A stretch of 64,000 bases of DNA from Nicotiana tabacum (GCF_000715075.1 NC_134085.1:132474716-132538715); one strand, 5' to 3'; positions 35,401-46,758 are shown, counted from the first letter of the stretch. The notes: generated from the letters alone by a model not told the origin. Numbers and translations are program-made.

Positions 35401-37034
35401 GGCCTTTAATAATTTGTAAACAGATATTAGGGTATTTAGTAAAAAAGGGTGGGTATATGCATGTTTTACGGGGTAATACGGGTAGAAATCCTGCTCCTAG
35501 GACATTACTTTTAAAGTCTGTTTTCTCTACTAAATAGAAAACATGCTCATAGGACTTTACTCTTTAATCTGATTGCTATGCCAAATAGAAATCATGTTCA
35601 TAGGATTTCACTTTAAGTTTGTTTGCTCATCAAGTAGAAACCATGTCTATAAGGTTTTACATTTTGTCATGTTTAGAAACCATACTTATAGGTTCCAAAC
35701 AATCGTGTCTTAAAATCAGTTCAATAATAAATGTCATGCCTATAGGACCTGATCCAAATTTAATTACAATGAGTATTTATGCAAATCATTAAAATCAGTG
35801 TTACGCTTAGATATCATGCCTATAGGGAGCTCTATTCGCAATTTTGTCTGTTAATCTAATTTAGTCTAAATAATCAACTTGATCACGCCTAGTTCATTTC
35901 TGAATTGGTTTTTATTAAGTATTAAGCATTTTCTGAAACAAGTTCTTTCAAACTGCTTCAATCTCATTAGATATCATGTCTAGAGGTACTAAAGGAGTCT
36001 ATTTGAAAAACCTGTTTTGTTTCTGCATTAATACAGACATCAGTGCTTTGCATGTAGGCAAGCCCTTAGGGCATTTTCAAAACTGCATTCTCTGAAACTG
36101 TCTCTATTGCTTAATGTTTTCTGGTCCTAACAGGCTTTCCTTTTAAAAAGAGTCCCTAGGCAACCACTAAGGTGTAATTTCTAAGTCTAAAAAAGGATTT
36201 GTCTATTTCTGCATATTCCCTTAGATATCCTGCTTTAAAACATTGACTAATAAAAGACCTTAACTGTGCTTGAGTCATGCTGCTTATGTGTTTGTTTGAG
36301 GAGGAAACTCTGAGCCTCTTAATTGCTCCCATTATGTGTGAAAGTCGTAAATGATTTTGACTGTCACCTTAGAATTTTTGCCTTTTAAAATCTTAGGGGT
36401 ACGTCTAGAACCACCTATAGGTAGAGGTCCTAACTCCCTCCAGGACCATTAAAAAGGGACAGGTAGCAGCACGCAATAGGAATCGTTGACCAAACACTCG
36501 TTTTGTTTGACCAATAAGGGGATGGGAAGGGTAGACATGGGATATGATGACTACGCGCTAATGTCACGTTTAGCCCCTCATTGAGGAGTGTTTACCGGAC
36601 ATTGCGCGGGGTGATCATATAGGATAACCAACCTAGGACCCCTCTTTACCAAATCCTTTTTTATTTAAACCTTTGTTTTACAATTTGGTCAAACCTTTAT
36701 CTTACTACTTGAGTTATTCTAACGTACTTTACTTGCAACCTATTCAACTATTTACTTGTAATGGACTAATTTATAAATATAAGTTCCGTCGGGACCCAAA
36801 GTTGTGGACCAAGAGGGGTTTCTAACACCTTCCTCTCGAGGTTACTTCGAGCCCTTACCCTAATCTCTGGTAATGCAAACCAACCCAAGAGTTAATCGCT
36901 CTAACGCACCATAATCCGTTAGGTGACGACTCTTCAAATACCCAATTCCCAAAAGGAAATGAGTCATTACACCACATGAATGTCGAAACCCGGACCTCTC
37001 GCCGTCAAAAAGGGAGGGAAAAGGGGGCGCGACA
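32484..37034 (+). repeat. 5' LTR of Tat element A
   Basis: It runs from TGTTGATACCCAATTTT to GGGGGCGCGACA, 4551 bp, an LTR length usual for Tat/Ogre. The first 470 bp are very AT-rich. A TATAAA lies at 33,035-33,040 and a telobox-like AAACCCTAA at 33,411-33,419. A degenerate motif with TAGAAAYCATG and CATAGGA recurs at 35,482-35,820. Small ORFs are incidental. Confidence 0.88.
33035..33040 (+). promoter_or_regulatory. TATA-like box in Tat LTR A
   Basis: ATCTTATAAACACCTA occurs here. The equivalent CCCTATAAACACCTAA at 48,891 in the B LTR is conserved although the surrounding LTRs have diverged. Confidence 0.4.
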
Positions 37035-37037
37035 ACA

Positions 37038-37055
37038 TGGCAACTCCGCTATGGA
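37038..37055 (+). other. Primer binding site of Tat element A
   Basis: TGGCAACTCCGCTATGGA starts three bases after the LTR. It is a slightly mutated form of TGGCGACTCCGCTGGGGA, the tRNA-Arg-type site reported for Ogre/Tat elements. Confidence 0.75.
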
Positions 37056-37747
37056 TTTTTTAAGCTCGTACCATAACGAACTTGTCTTTTACAAATTAGT
37101 CCAAGCATGTTTTATCCCATTCCCTTCTTCCTTATTTGAATTTAACCGTCTATTTTCAAGCATTTATGATTTCTTTATGGCCCTGAAATTGACTTGTCTC
37201 TTTGTTTTCTTTTCCTGTAACTATCTTTTAATTATTTAAATGATGTATTTACTTTTCCTACGTGAAAATACTTGACTACATGTTATTTAATTGCTGCATA
37301 AATCATGCTCCACATCATATTCCACTCGTGCTTCTCAAATCCTATAACAACGCTTTAATGAGTGGTTGCGCTCTTCCAATTTACTACCCTTAAATTCTAA
37401 AAGGCTTATTTGCAGTAAAACCAGTCGATCAACGGTGCAGTCGACGGTTCCGTGCCTTCCCCCTCAAGTTGTCCGCTTGAGGTATTAGTCTAAAACCCCA
37501 TAGAAACCTTACTCTGTTTAAATTGTGCATGTATCATGGTCAAACCTAATGGGATCAGTTATGTTGTCCACATAATGATCCTTTAAGATAAGCCTTATCC
37601 AAAGTCCATCGGGTTTCCCATAATCCCAACGGGCGCAACCACGTTTTGTGCATTAATTTGGAGAACTAAATGCCGATATATTAATCATAAATGTATAAGT
37701 AGTCGAGTTCGGTGGGGGTAAGGTCTAACCCTTTTGTTTTGCAGAAA
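37056..37747 (+). other. Leader of Tat element A
   Basis: The leader is about 690 bp and non-coding. It has a perfect 7 bp stem-loop at 37,462-37,482 (CCTCAAG, 7-base loop, CTTGAGG) that is kept in element B. It ends in a pyrimidine-rich TTTTGTTTTGCAG just before the ORF1 ATG, which looks like a 3' splice site. Confidence 0.55.
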
Positions 37748-39333
37748 ATGAGGCACGAGGTCTCCAGATTCGGTATAGTTAGCAACATCCCTCCATTGCT
37801 GCTAGATTGGTCGGAGGACCTTTCCTCAAGTGACAAGAAGCATGTGAAAAAGTATCTGGGTAACTTGACTTCCTTGCTAGATATTGAACCAAACAACAAA
37901 TTGATCGAGGCTGCCACCTTATTCTGGGATAGTGAAAGAGTTGTGTTCCGTTTCGATGACATAGAGATGACACAGCTTCTAGAGGAAATAGGAGGACTTG
38001 CAGGGATGACTTGGGACAGTCCTGGGCTCTTGGTGCCAGAAAATGGTACGGGCAGGGGATTTTTGAAGATGATGGGCTGAAAAAGAATGCCGACCTAGTG
38101 TGCTTGAAGGACTCATACATACCTTTCGAATATCTGTATGAGAGGTATGGCCATAGCAAGTCTTTCTGCACTTACCATGATGAGATCGCCCTCACTTCAC
38201 TGGGTCACATCCACCGTAGAGTGTTCGTGTTCAGTGTGTGCTTTCTAGGACTGATAGTGTTCCCAATGAAAAAGGGAAGATTCCACACTAGGTTGGCCAT
38301 GGTCACCAAGACTCTGATGGAAGAGATTAATGGACAGACATATACCATAGTCCCCACGATCATAGTCGACATCTACAGGGCCCTGGAGCGCTGTCAAAGA
38401 GGGGTCAAGCATTTCATGGGTTGTAATTTATTGATGCAGTTATAGTTGTTGGAGCATCTCCAAAAGGGTCGCTATCGTCAAGAATTTTCGTGAAGGACTT
38501 AGAACGACCACATTGCCTTCCATCACCCTAAGCAGATGACCTACATTCCAGACAGATTTGCTCAGCCGAAAAGTGCCAGCGAATGGGTAGAGTTCTTCGA
38601 TAATCTGACCGAGGGGTAGGTGCAGTGGATGGTTGAATGGTTCCTAACAAACGAGTTTATTATCAGATCCAGGGATGCTCTACACTTGGTGTTGATCGGG
38701 TTGAGAGGGATATATCCATATGTCCCTATGCGAGTTATGAGGCAAGCAGGCAGAAGACAGGTTGTACCAAAGGTTGTCAAGATGAGTCATTTCAGGGCAG
38801 ATTTCCAACACGACGACGTACCTTACAAGTGCCAATCTCAGCACATGTGGAACTGCAAAATCATTGTGGATAAAAGCATTGTTGAGCCAGACAGATATCA
38901 CGCAGGGTGCGAGCCTTTCTACCTGGCATGGTTGGAGGACAATCTAAAAGGAACGATGACACCGGGGACTGGTCGAGGAATAGAATCATATACGAGGAAG
39001 CTAAAGCCCAAGTCAAATACAACAGGTTGCGCAAGAGGGTCCACGACTCTAAGAATGAGCATCGGGAAATACATGAGAGGAACGTGAGGTTGATTGAGGA
39101 ATGGAAAGAGATGGCGGTAACTTCCAACAGGAAACTGGAATATCTGGAGCGAGGAATAGTGGAGCTGGAGGGCAAAGTCATAAAGATGATTGAAAACTGC
39201 CAGAATGATGAGGGAACTGAGGGAGGACGTCTGGCCTGAGCCTACTTGCTGCTGGGACTGCGTGAGCTGGGAGATCTATTTCATGGAGTCCAGAAGATCA
39301 AATCTGGGGAAGGTCCTTCTTGGACCAAATGGA
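37748..39333 (+). pseudogene. Tat ORF1 (DUF7745-like protein with C-terminal coiled coil), element A
   Basis: It starts at ATG 37,748 (MRHEVSRFGIVSNIP). The N-terminal block has LDIEPNNKLIEAATLFWDSE and IEMTQLLEEIGGL. A frame change at about 38,040 leads to YIPFEYLYERYGHSKSF and HIHRRVFVFSVCFLGLIVFP, then IRSRDALHLVLIGLRGIYPY, and after another frame change a charged helical tail (about 38,985-39,238: RLRKRVHDSKNEHREIHE, MAVTSNRKLEYLERGIVELE) with coiled-coil character. A TGA at 39,236-39,238 cuts it before the end seen in element B. The function of this extra ORF upstream of gag is unknown in the lineage. Confidence 0.75.
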
Positions 39334-39665
39334 TTAGATTTACTTGCTTTTCTTAAAATGTAATAAGACCGAGTGCCAGTAGTAACTTGTTTTATTATTA
39401 TGTTAGTGTCATTTTGGATTCGTCTACTTTTATATTATGAAATGAAGCATTTATGGGCATTTGAAGTTCTCCAAATTTATTTGTCTCTAGGTCCACCTCG
39501 GGCACAACGAGGCTCCCAAATTAGGATACGAGTTTACATTTCGCAATATGTGTTTAAATACTGCAAACATTTCAGAATCCTCACTAACTTGTTACCTTTT
39601 TTGTTTTGCTTATTTTTATTATTATTCCTATACCCTTAGGTTGGTTCATCCATACTGGCCTCATC
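39334..39665 (+). other. Non-coding interval between ORF1 and gag, element A
   Basis: About 330 bp with no supportable ORF. It is conserved in element B at 59,012-59,310 and ends in a pyrimidine-rich run with TACCCTTAG. This could be an acceptor site, but no convincing donor is visible. Confidence 0.45.
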
Positions 39666-41530
39666 AGCATATCATACCAGATCTAGAGGCCCTCCACCTC
39701 CTCCTCCTCCAAGCAACACAAAAGGCAAAGGAAATCAAAGATGGACGACATAAGTGGAATACGAAAGGAAAACGTTGAGAACGAAGAGACTTCCAACAGC
39801 TGCAGTACTCTAGCCCCGAATGACCTAGTTTTAAGATTGGAACAAAAGATACTAGAACTGTAGGAACAACTTGAACAGGTCCGCAATTTGGGAAACTTGT
39901 CACTCACCCTCAATGTCCCTGATATCCACCAACAGAACGTAAAGAACCCAACACCTCCTCAGAACACACAAAACCAGCAATCACAAAATCCTACCGCACC
40001 AAATCAATATGCAACTCCACCACAAATATCAATCCATTGCCAATACCAACTCCACCACATCATCATCATCAACCAATTCCGTACCCACCAACCACCACTT
40101 ACCATACTCCCCAAAATACACCACCACTCATTCCCAATCCACAAAACTCCACCAACAACAATCACTATACCCAAGTCCCTAGCACCCATCAGAGCAACCC
40201 CATATACGTGGAAACTATACCACATTTTACCTAACCATTCTCTTGTGCACCGGTGCCCTCTGAAAAGGACCTGCTCATTAAGAACATAGCCGAAGAACTC
40301 AAAAAGTTAACAAGCCGAGTTCAAGGTGTTGAAGACGATAAAGGAATAGAAGGTTTGAACTACAAAGATCTATGCATATAGCCCGATGTGGAATTGCCAG
40401 AGGGGTACAAACCTCCCAAGTTCGAAATGTTCGATGGTACAGGTGATCCCAGAGTTCATCTAAGGACCTACTATGACAAGCTTGTCAGGGTTGGAACATA
40501 TGAAAATATTCGAATGAAGCTCTTTATGAAGAGCCTTACTGGGGATGCTTTGTCTTGGTATATCAGCCAGAATCCCAAGAAATGGTCAAATTGGGTGAGC
40601 ATGGCATCGGATTTCATGGAGCGGTTCAGGTCCAACATAGAGAATGCACCCGATATCTTTTACATTCAGAATCTCAAGAAGAAACCCACTGAAACTTTCC
40701 TCTAGTATTCTACTCGTTGGAGGTCAGAAGCAGCCAAGGTAAGGCCCTCTGTAGATGAAGAGCAGAAGAATAAATTCTTCATCAGGGCATAGGATCCGCA
40801 ATATTATAAGAGGTTGACGGTTATCGAAAATCACAAATTCTCTGATATCATCAAGCTCGCGGAAAGGATCAAGGAAGGAATCAAGAGCGGGATGGTAACG
40901 AATTTCAAGGCACTACAAGCCACGAATAAGGAACTCCAATCAGGCGACATATCGAAGAAGAGAGATGTTGGGGTAGTAATGGTGGCCCAGGGCCCAAAAA
41001 CTCCACTGACATACCAGACACCTCCACCCAGCTACCAGACACCTCCACCCACCTACCAGACACCTCCACCCATATACCAAGCATCACCACTTACATATCA
41101 ACCTTCATCTCCCAGATATTCCCAACCAGCCACTGTCCATCACACCTATAATTCCCAATTATCCCATTTCCAATCACCACCAACTCACCAAAATTATCCA
41201 AGACCAAGACGCAACTTCTACCGCAAGCCACCTAAACAATACACTGCCATTGCTGAGCCCATCGACCAATTGTATGAAAGGTTAAAGGCCGCAGGTTACG
41301 TCACTCATGTTCCTGCTGCGACACTAGAAAATCCATCCCAATGGGTCAATCCAAACAAAACCTATGCATACCACTCTAGTATGAAAGGGCACACCACTGC
41401 TGAGTGCCAAACATTGAAGGACAAGATCCAGACACTCATTGACAACAAGGTCATACAAGCAAAGGAAGCCGCACCTAATGTCTGCAACAATCCCCTCCCA
41501 ATCACAGAGGTGATGACGTACATGTTATAG
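39666..41530 (+). pseudogene. Tat gag, element A
   Basis: It begins near ASSAYHTRSRGPPPPPPPSN, then in shifted frames a Pro/Asn/Gln-rich N-terminal region (about 39,890-40,230). The Retrotrans_gag core is at 40,388-40,705 (YKPPKFEMFDGTGDPRVHLR, LFMKSLTGDALSWYI, FMERFRSN). The C-terminal part at 40,814-41,530 has a tandem TYQTPPP repeat (about 41,005-41,085) and a knuckle-like segment YHSSMKGHTTAECQTLKDKI. TAG codons at 40,379 and 40,790 replace sense codons still present in element B (the second is CAG there). Gag would build the particle; this copy is broken. Confidence 0.85.
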
Positions 41531-43132
41531 AAACAAATGAGGAATGGGACCCTGAGGGGTCAATCGGGCTTATCCGGGAAGGCGATGACTTTAAGGTTGC
41601 AGTCATACTTACTCCTATCGTAGTTCAGACTCAGGCACCTATTGATGTTGAGGTAACTGTATTAGTTCCATTCGAGGTAGAAGTAGCTCCGCCCGCAGCC
41701 ACCTCCTCTCCATTTGAAGTAGAAGTGGTCACACCTTTTACTGTGATGGTGTCAACCACACCCCCATTAAACTCAAAGTCAATACCCTAGGATTATGTTG
41801 TCGAGGCTTGGCGAAAAGGGAAGACTAAGATAGAGGAATCTGACACCGCACAAGGAATGACTAAAACTGGAAGAGTCTACTCACCTGACACCTGGGAGGT
41901 TGAAGTAAGGATGCCACTGCTAGACAGCCTGTCATTGAGACCGAGCCGAATGACCTATGGAGGAAAGTACAGGCGAAAGAGTATTCTATTATTGACCATC
42001 TGAACAAAGTCCCTGCTCAGATATCTATCTTGTTACTATTACAGAATTCGGAGGCATACAAGAATGCCCTTATGAAAGTACTGAGTGAGACTTATGTACC
42101 CAATAATATCACTAGCGGAGAAATGGCCAACATGGCCGGTCAGGTGCTGGAGAGCCATAAGATTATCTTCCATAAAGATGAGCTGCCTCCCGAAGGTCTG
42201 AATCACAATCGAGCATTGCATATTACGGTACAATTTGAAGACAAGTTCATTGCCAGGGTCCTGGTTGATAGAGGTTCGAGTCTAAACATTTGGACGTTGG
42301 ACTCCCTAAAAAGGTTGGACAAAGGTTTCCATGAAATACGTATAGGCAGCATGAATGTGAAGGCTTTTGATGGGTCCTAGAGGGCTACAATCGGGAAAAT
42401 CAACCTTTGCTTGAATATGGGATCAACTTGGTTCGACGTTGAATTCCAAGTGCTTGACATACTAGCCTTATATAATCTTTTGTTAGGCCGCCCATAGATC
42501 CAGCTCGTGCCCTCTACACTACATCAAGCCGTAAAATTCGAATGGAACCATCAGGAGGTAATCATTCATGGAGATAGGAGTAACCCCATCTACACTAGTC
42601 AAACCATCCCGGCCATTGGTCATAGAAGGAGGCTAGGAGGGGAAACATATCATCACATTGAATGGGTCAATGCCGTTGAGAAGGATAAGTGGTGGAGTAA
42701 CAAAATAGAAAACATACTAGCATGGTCTGGATATGAACCCGGCAAAGGGTTGGAAAAGAACCTCCAGGGTATCACCAAGCCGATATGGCTGAAAAATCAT
42801 GGTACCGCCTTTGGACTCGGATACCAGTATACATGGCAAGAGTACAAGGAGTGGTCGTCTTCATGGTGTGGACCATACTACCCTCTTGAGCAACCGTTAC
42901 CCTATTTGGAACAAGCTTTCCATTAGACTGACACGATATAGGGAACTACAGAAGAAGAAGCACTAGTTGGGCTGAAGGATCTATTCTTGAAAGACAAGGA
43001 CATGGATTGTTGTGCCATATTTGAGGAGGAGGAGGAGGAAGAGTAAAAAGGCCTCACCATTCAGACTGCAACTAAGGGAGCTATTCTCAGAAACTGGACC
43101 GACATATCATCCCGAGCCCGCCGAGTCCCTAG
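41531..43132 (+). pseudogene. Tat protease region and G-patch-like segment, element A
   Basis: The linker after gag is Val/Glu/Pro-rich with repeated FEVEV-type words. The retropepsin piece (42,030-42,380) carries HITVQFEDKFIARVLVDRGS, where the active-site triad reads DRG instead of the DGG seen in element B. It continues with WFDVEFQVLDILALYNLLLG and a TAG in place of Trp. At 42,507-42,926 an open stretch contains WSGYEPGKGLEKNLQGI and TAFGLGYQYTWQEY, a glycine pattern like a G-patch. The exon would end at CCCTAG, position 43,132, before a GTA donor. Confidence 0.75.
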
Positions 43133-43324
43133 GTAGCTTGGCAGAATTTATAGCTGTTCTAGGCATTTAAAATTTCCAGCAATTTTGTTCTAAGATTTCT
43201 TTGTTTCAAAATGAATGCTTGATCCACCGAGCCAAGCTTTGTTTGAACAATTTTCTCAGTTTTAATCAAATGCATTTATCCTTTATCATTATTCATTACT
43301 ATTTTATACTTTTCCATTCTACAG
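43133..43324 (+). other. Candidate intron between protease and RT, element A
   Basis: GTAGCTTGG follows CCCTAG. The 192 bp interval ends in a pyrimidine-rich CTTTTCCATTCTACAG. The first codon inside the interval is a stop in the upstream frame, and removing the interval joins the two reading frames in phase. Element B has the same edges at 62,699-62,889 (191 bp). Ogre elements are known to have an intron between protease and RT. Confidence 0.65.
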
Positions 43325-44560
43325 TGTTATTATTACTTTTTCTGATAAACCAGTGGTTGTGACATGTAATGAGGCAACGCAACATGAGAATAGTGACTCA
43401 GAGGAAGAAGATGAGATACCCGAGGAAATTGTCAGAGAAGTTGAGAATTTTGAGAACAAGCCTAAATCCAACTTGGACGAAATAGAAATAGTAAATTTGG
43501 GAGACGCCGAGACTGTCAAAGAGACACATATCAACATTCACTTGTTGTCAACAGAGAAGGAAGAATATATCCATTTTCTAAAGGAATATGAGGATATCTT
43601 TGCGTGGTCGTATAATGATATGACCGGTTTGAGCACATCTATAGTAGCTCACAAGTTGCCTACCAATCCCATGTGTCCGTCAGTCAAGCAAAAACTCAGA
43701 AAATTCAAACCAGACATGAGTTTGAAAATCAAGGAGGAAGTTACCAAGCAGATCAAAGCCAAGGTTCTCAGGGTGGTTGAGTACCCAACATGGTTAGCTA
43801 ACATTGTGCCAGTTCCGAAGAAAGACGGAAGGTCAGGGTATGTGTTGATTATCGGTATTTTAACAGAGCAAGTCCCAAGGATGATTTTCCACTACCAAAT
43901 ATACACATCCTGATCGATAACTGTGCCAAATATGAACTTCAATCCTTTGTAGATTGCTTTGCAGGTTATCACCATATTTGGATGGATGAAGAAGATTCCA
44001 AGAAGACAACTTTTATTATGCCTTGGGGTGTATACTGTTACAAGATGATGTCATTCAGTCTGAAAAATGTTGGGGCCACTTACATGAGAGCTATGACAAC
44101 CATTTTCCATGATATGATATAGAAAGAAATAGAGGTGTATGTGGACGACGTCATTATCAAATCCAAGAGGGACGCAGATCACATAGTAGACTTGAGGAAA
44201 TTCTTCGATAGGCTCAGGAGGTACAATTTGAAGTTGAACCCCGCAAAGTGTGCATTCAGGGTTCCCGCAGGAAAGTTATTGGGATTCATTGTTAGTCGCC
44301 GAGGGATCGAGCTAGATCTGACTAAAGTCAAAATTATTCAAGAGTTACCACCACCTAAAAGCAAAAAGGACGTGATGAGCTTCCTGGGACGGCTCAACTA
44401 CATCAGTCGATTCATAGCACAGTCCACAGTAATATGTGAACCCATCTTCAAGATACTAAGGAAAAATGCCGAGACAAGTTGGACCGAGGATTGTCAGAAA
44501 GCTTTTGACAAGATCAAGGAGTACCTGTCCACACCACCGATTCTGGTCCCGCCATAACCA
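43325..44560 (+). pseudogene. Tat reverse transcriptase, element A
   Basis: After a variable acidic N-terminus (EEDEIPEEIVREVENFENKP) comes HKLPTNPMCPSVKQKLRKF and YPTWLANIVPVPKKDG. The frame breaks at about 43,835 and 43,913. It resumes with FVDCFAGYHHIWMDEED, TTFIMPWGVYCYKMMSF, a TAG at 44,120, then VYVDDVIIKSKRDADHI (active site YVDD, about 44,135), GKLLGFIVSRRGIELDLTK and FLGRLNYISRFIAQST. The RT core motifs are present but spread over frames. Confidence 0.88.
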
Positions 44561-45435
44561 GGATGACCTTTGCTACTTTATTTATATATATTAGATGGAG
44601 CCTTCAGATGTGTTTTTGGACAACATAACGAGACAAGAAGAAAGGAGTAGGCCATATATTATTTGAGCAAGAAGTTCACACCCTATGAAGCACAGTATTC
44701 TCTACTTGAACGCACTTGTTGTACTTTGACCTGGACAGCACAAAAATTGAGGCATTATTTCTGTGCCTACACTATATACCTCATATCTAAGATGGATCCT
44801 CTGAAGTACATATTTCAGAAGCCCATGACTACTGGGAAGTTGGCTAAATGGAAGATACTACTAAGTGAGTTCGACATCGTCTATGTAACTCAAAAGGCAG
44901 TCAAGGGACAAGCATTGGCCGATCACCTCGCTGAAAATCATATGGGAGGAGAATACGAACCCTTGAAAACATATTTTCCTGATGAAGAAGTATCATTCGT
45001 AGGAGAAGACATTACTGAAGCATATGACGGTTGGAGGATGTTCTTTGACAGAGCCGCAAATTTCAAAGAAGTAGACATTGGAGCAGTTTTGGTATCAGAA
45101 ACGGGTCAGCATTATCCCGTATCTGCTAAACTCATATTTCCCTGCATCAACAATATGGAAGAGTACGAAGCCTACATACTAGGGCTCAACATGGCAGTCG
45201 ACATGAACATTCAAGAATTGCTGGTGATCGGTGACTCAGATTTGCTTGTGCACCAGGTACAAGGAGAGTGGGCCACCAAGAATTCCAAGATATTGCCATA
45301 TTTGCACCATGTGCAAAAATTGAGAAAGAGGTTCACAAATATAGAATTCCGACATGTGCCCAAAATTCAGAATGAGTTTGCCGACGCATTAGCCACTTTG
45401 TTATCAATGATGTAGCATCTAGATAAGAACTATAT
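44561..45435 (+). pseudogene. Tat dual RNase H, element A
   Basis: A 250-codon open stretch (44,663-45,415) first shows the end of the ordinary retroviral RNase H (SKKFTPYEAQYSLLERTCC, VKGQALADHLAEN). A second, archaeal-type RNase H follows: RMFFDRAANF, IGAVLVSETGQ, EEYEAYILGLNMAVD, VIGDSDLLVHQVQGEW and EFADALATL. Having two RNase H domains is diagnostic of the Tat lineage. The front of the first domain, about 44,580-44,660, is frameshifted. Confidence 0.88.
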
Positions 45436-46758
45436 TGATCCCATTTTGGTGAGCATCCATAATCAGCCATCATATTGTGCTCATGTCGAGGAAGAAACAG
45501 ATTGAAAGCCTTGGTTCCATGACATCAAGAAGTACTTATCAAAAGGACAATACCCAGAGCATGCAAATCACATTCAGAAACGCACACTCCGGAGATTGTC
45601 AAATCTCTTCTTCCACGACAGAGGAAACTTGTAAAGAAGAACTCCGGATTTGGTTTTACTAAGGTGTGTCAATGCAAAGGAAGCTTCTAAGCTACTTGAG
45701 GATGTGCATGCTGGTACTTGTGGTTCGCACATGAACAATTTCATCTTGGCCAAGAAAATACTCAGAGCAGGTTACTTTTGCATGACCATTGAGACGGATT
45801 ATGTTCAGTATGTCCACAAATGCTTGCAATGTCAAGTGCATCCCGACATGATAAAAGTGCCACCAAATGAGCTCAATACAACAAGCTCACCTTGGCCATT
45901 CGCCGCCTGGGAATGGATGTTATCAGTTCGATTGAGCCTACTGCTTTGAACAGACACCGGTTTATTCTGGTAGCCATTGATTACTTCACAAAATGGGTAG
46001 AAGCTGCATCTTACAAAGCTGTAACCAAGAAAGTCATCACAGATTTTGTCAAGGATCATATTGTCTACCGATTCGGAGTTCCTGAGTCCATTATTACTGA
46101 CAACGCTGTCAACCTCAACAGTGATCTGATGAAAGCTATATGTGAAACTTTAAAAATCAAGCACAAGAATTCCACCGCCTACAGACCTTAGATGAATGGA
46201 GCCGTAGAAGCCGCCAACAAAAACATTAAGAAGATACTAAGGAAAATGGTAGAGAATCACAAGTAGTGGCATGAGAAGTTACCCTTTGTTCTATTAGGGT
46301 ACCACACCATAGTTTGTACGTCAACCGGGGCAACCCCCTACATGTTGGTTTATGGTACCGAGGCTGTCATCCCAGCCGAGGTAGAGATTCCTTCTTAAAG
46401 AGTCATACAAGAAGCTGAACTCAGCGATGTAGAATGGATAAGGAGCCGCTATGAACAATTGGCCCTTATCGATGGAAAGAGGATGAACGCAGTATGCCAC
46501 GACCAACTCTATCAGAACAAAATGTCTAGAGCTTTCAACAAAAGAGTCAAACCAAGACAATTCACACCAGGGTAGTTGGTATTGAAGAAAATCATCCCGC
46601 ATCAAGATAAGGCCAAAAGGAAACTCTCTCCCAACTAGCAAGGTCCGTACATGGTTCACAGGGTCCTGATAGGAGGAGCACTCATACTTGCAGAAATGGA
46701 TGGAGAAATCTGGCCAAAACCAATCAATTCAAACACACTTAAGAGGTACTATGCCTAG
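45436..46758 (+). pseudogene. Tat integrase, element A
   Basis: The zinc-binding part is DVHAGTCGSHMN with CLQC near 45,700-45,840. The catalytic core has VAIDYFTKWVEAASYK, ESIITDNAVN and MNGAVEAANKN, so the acidic triad is readable. It is followed by GATPYMLVYGTEAVIPAEVE and a C-terminal segment ending NTLKRYYA at a TAG at 46,756-46,758. Stops at 46,190, 46,264, 46,576 and 46,636 sit where CAG or TGG would be expected from the family. No chromodomain follows, as usual for this lineage. Confidence 0.88.
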
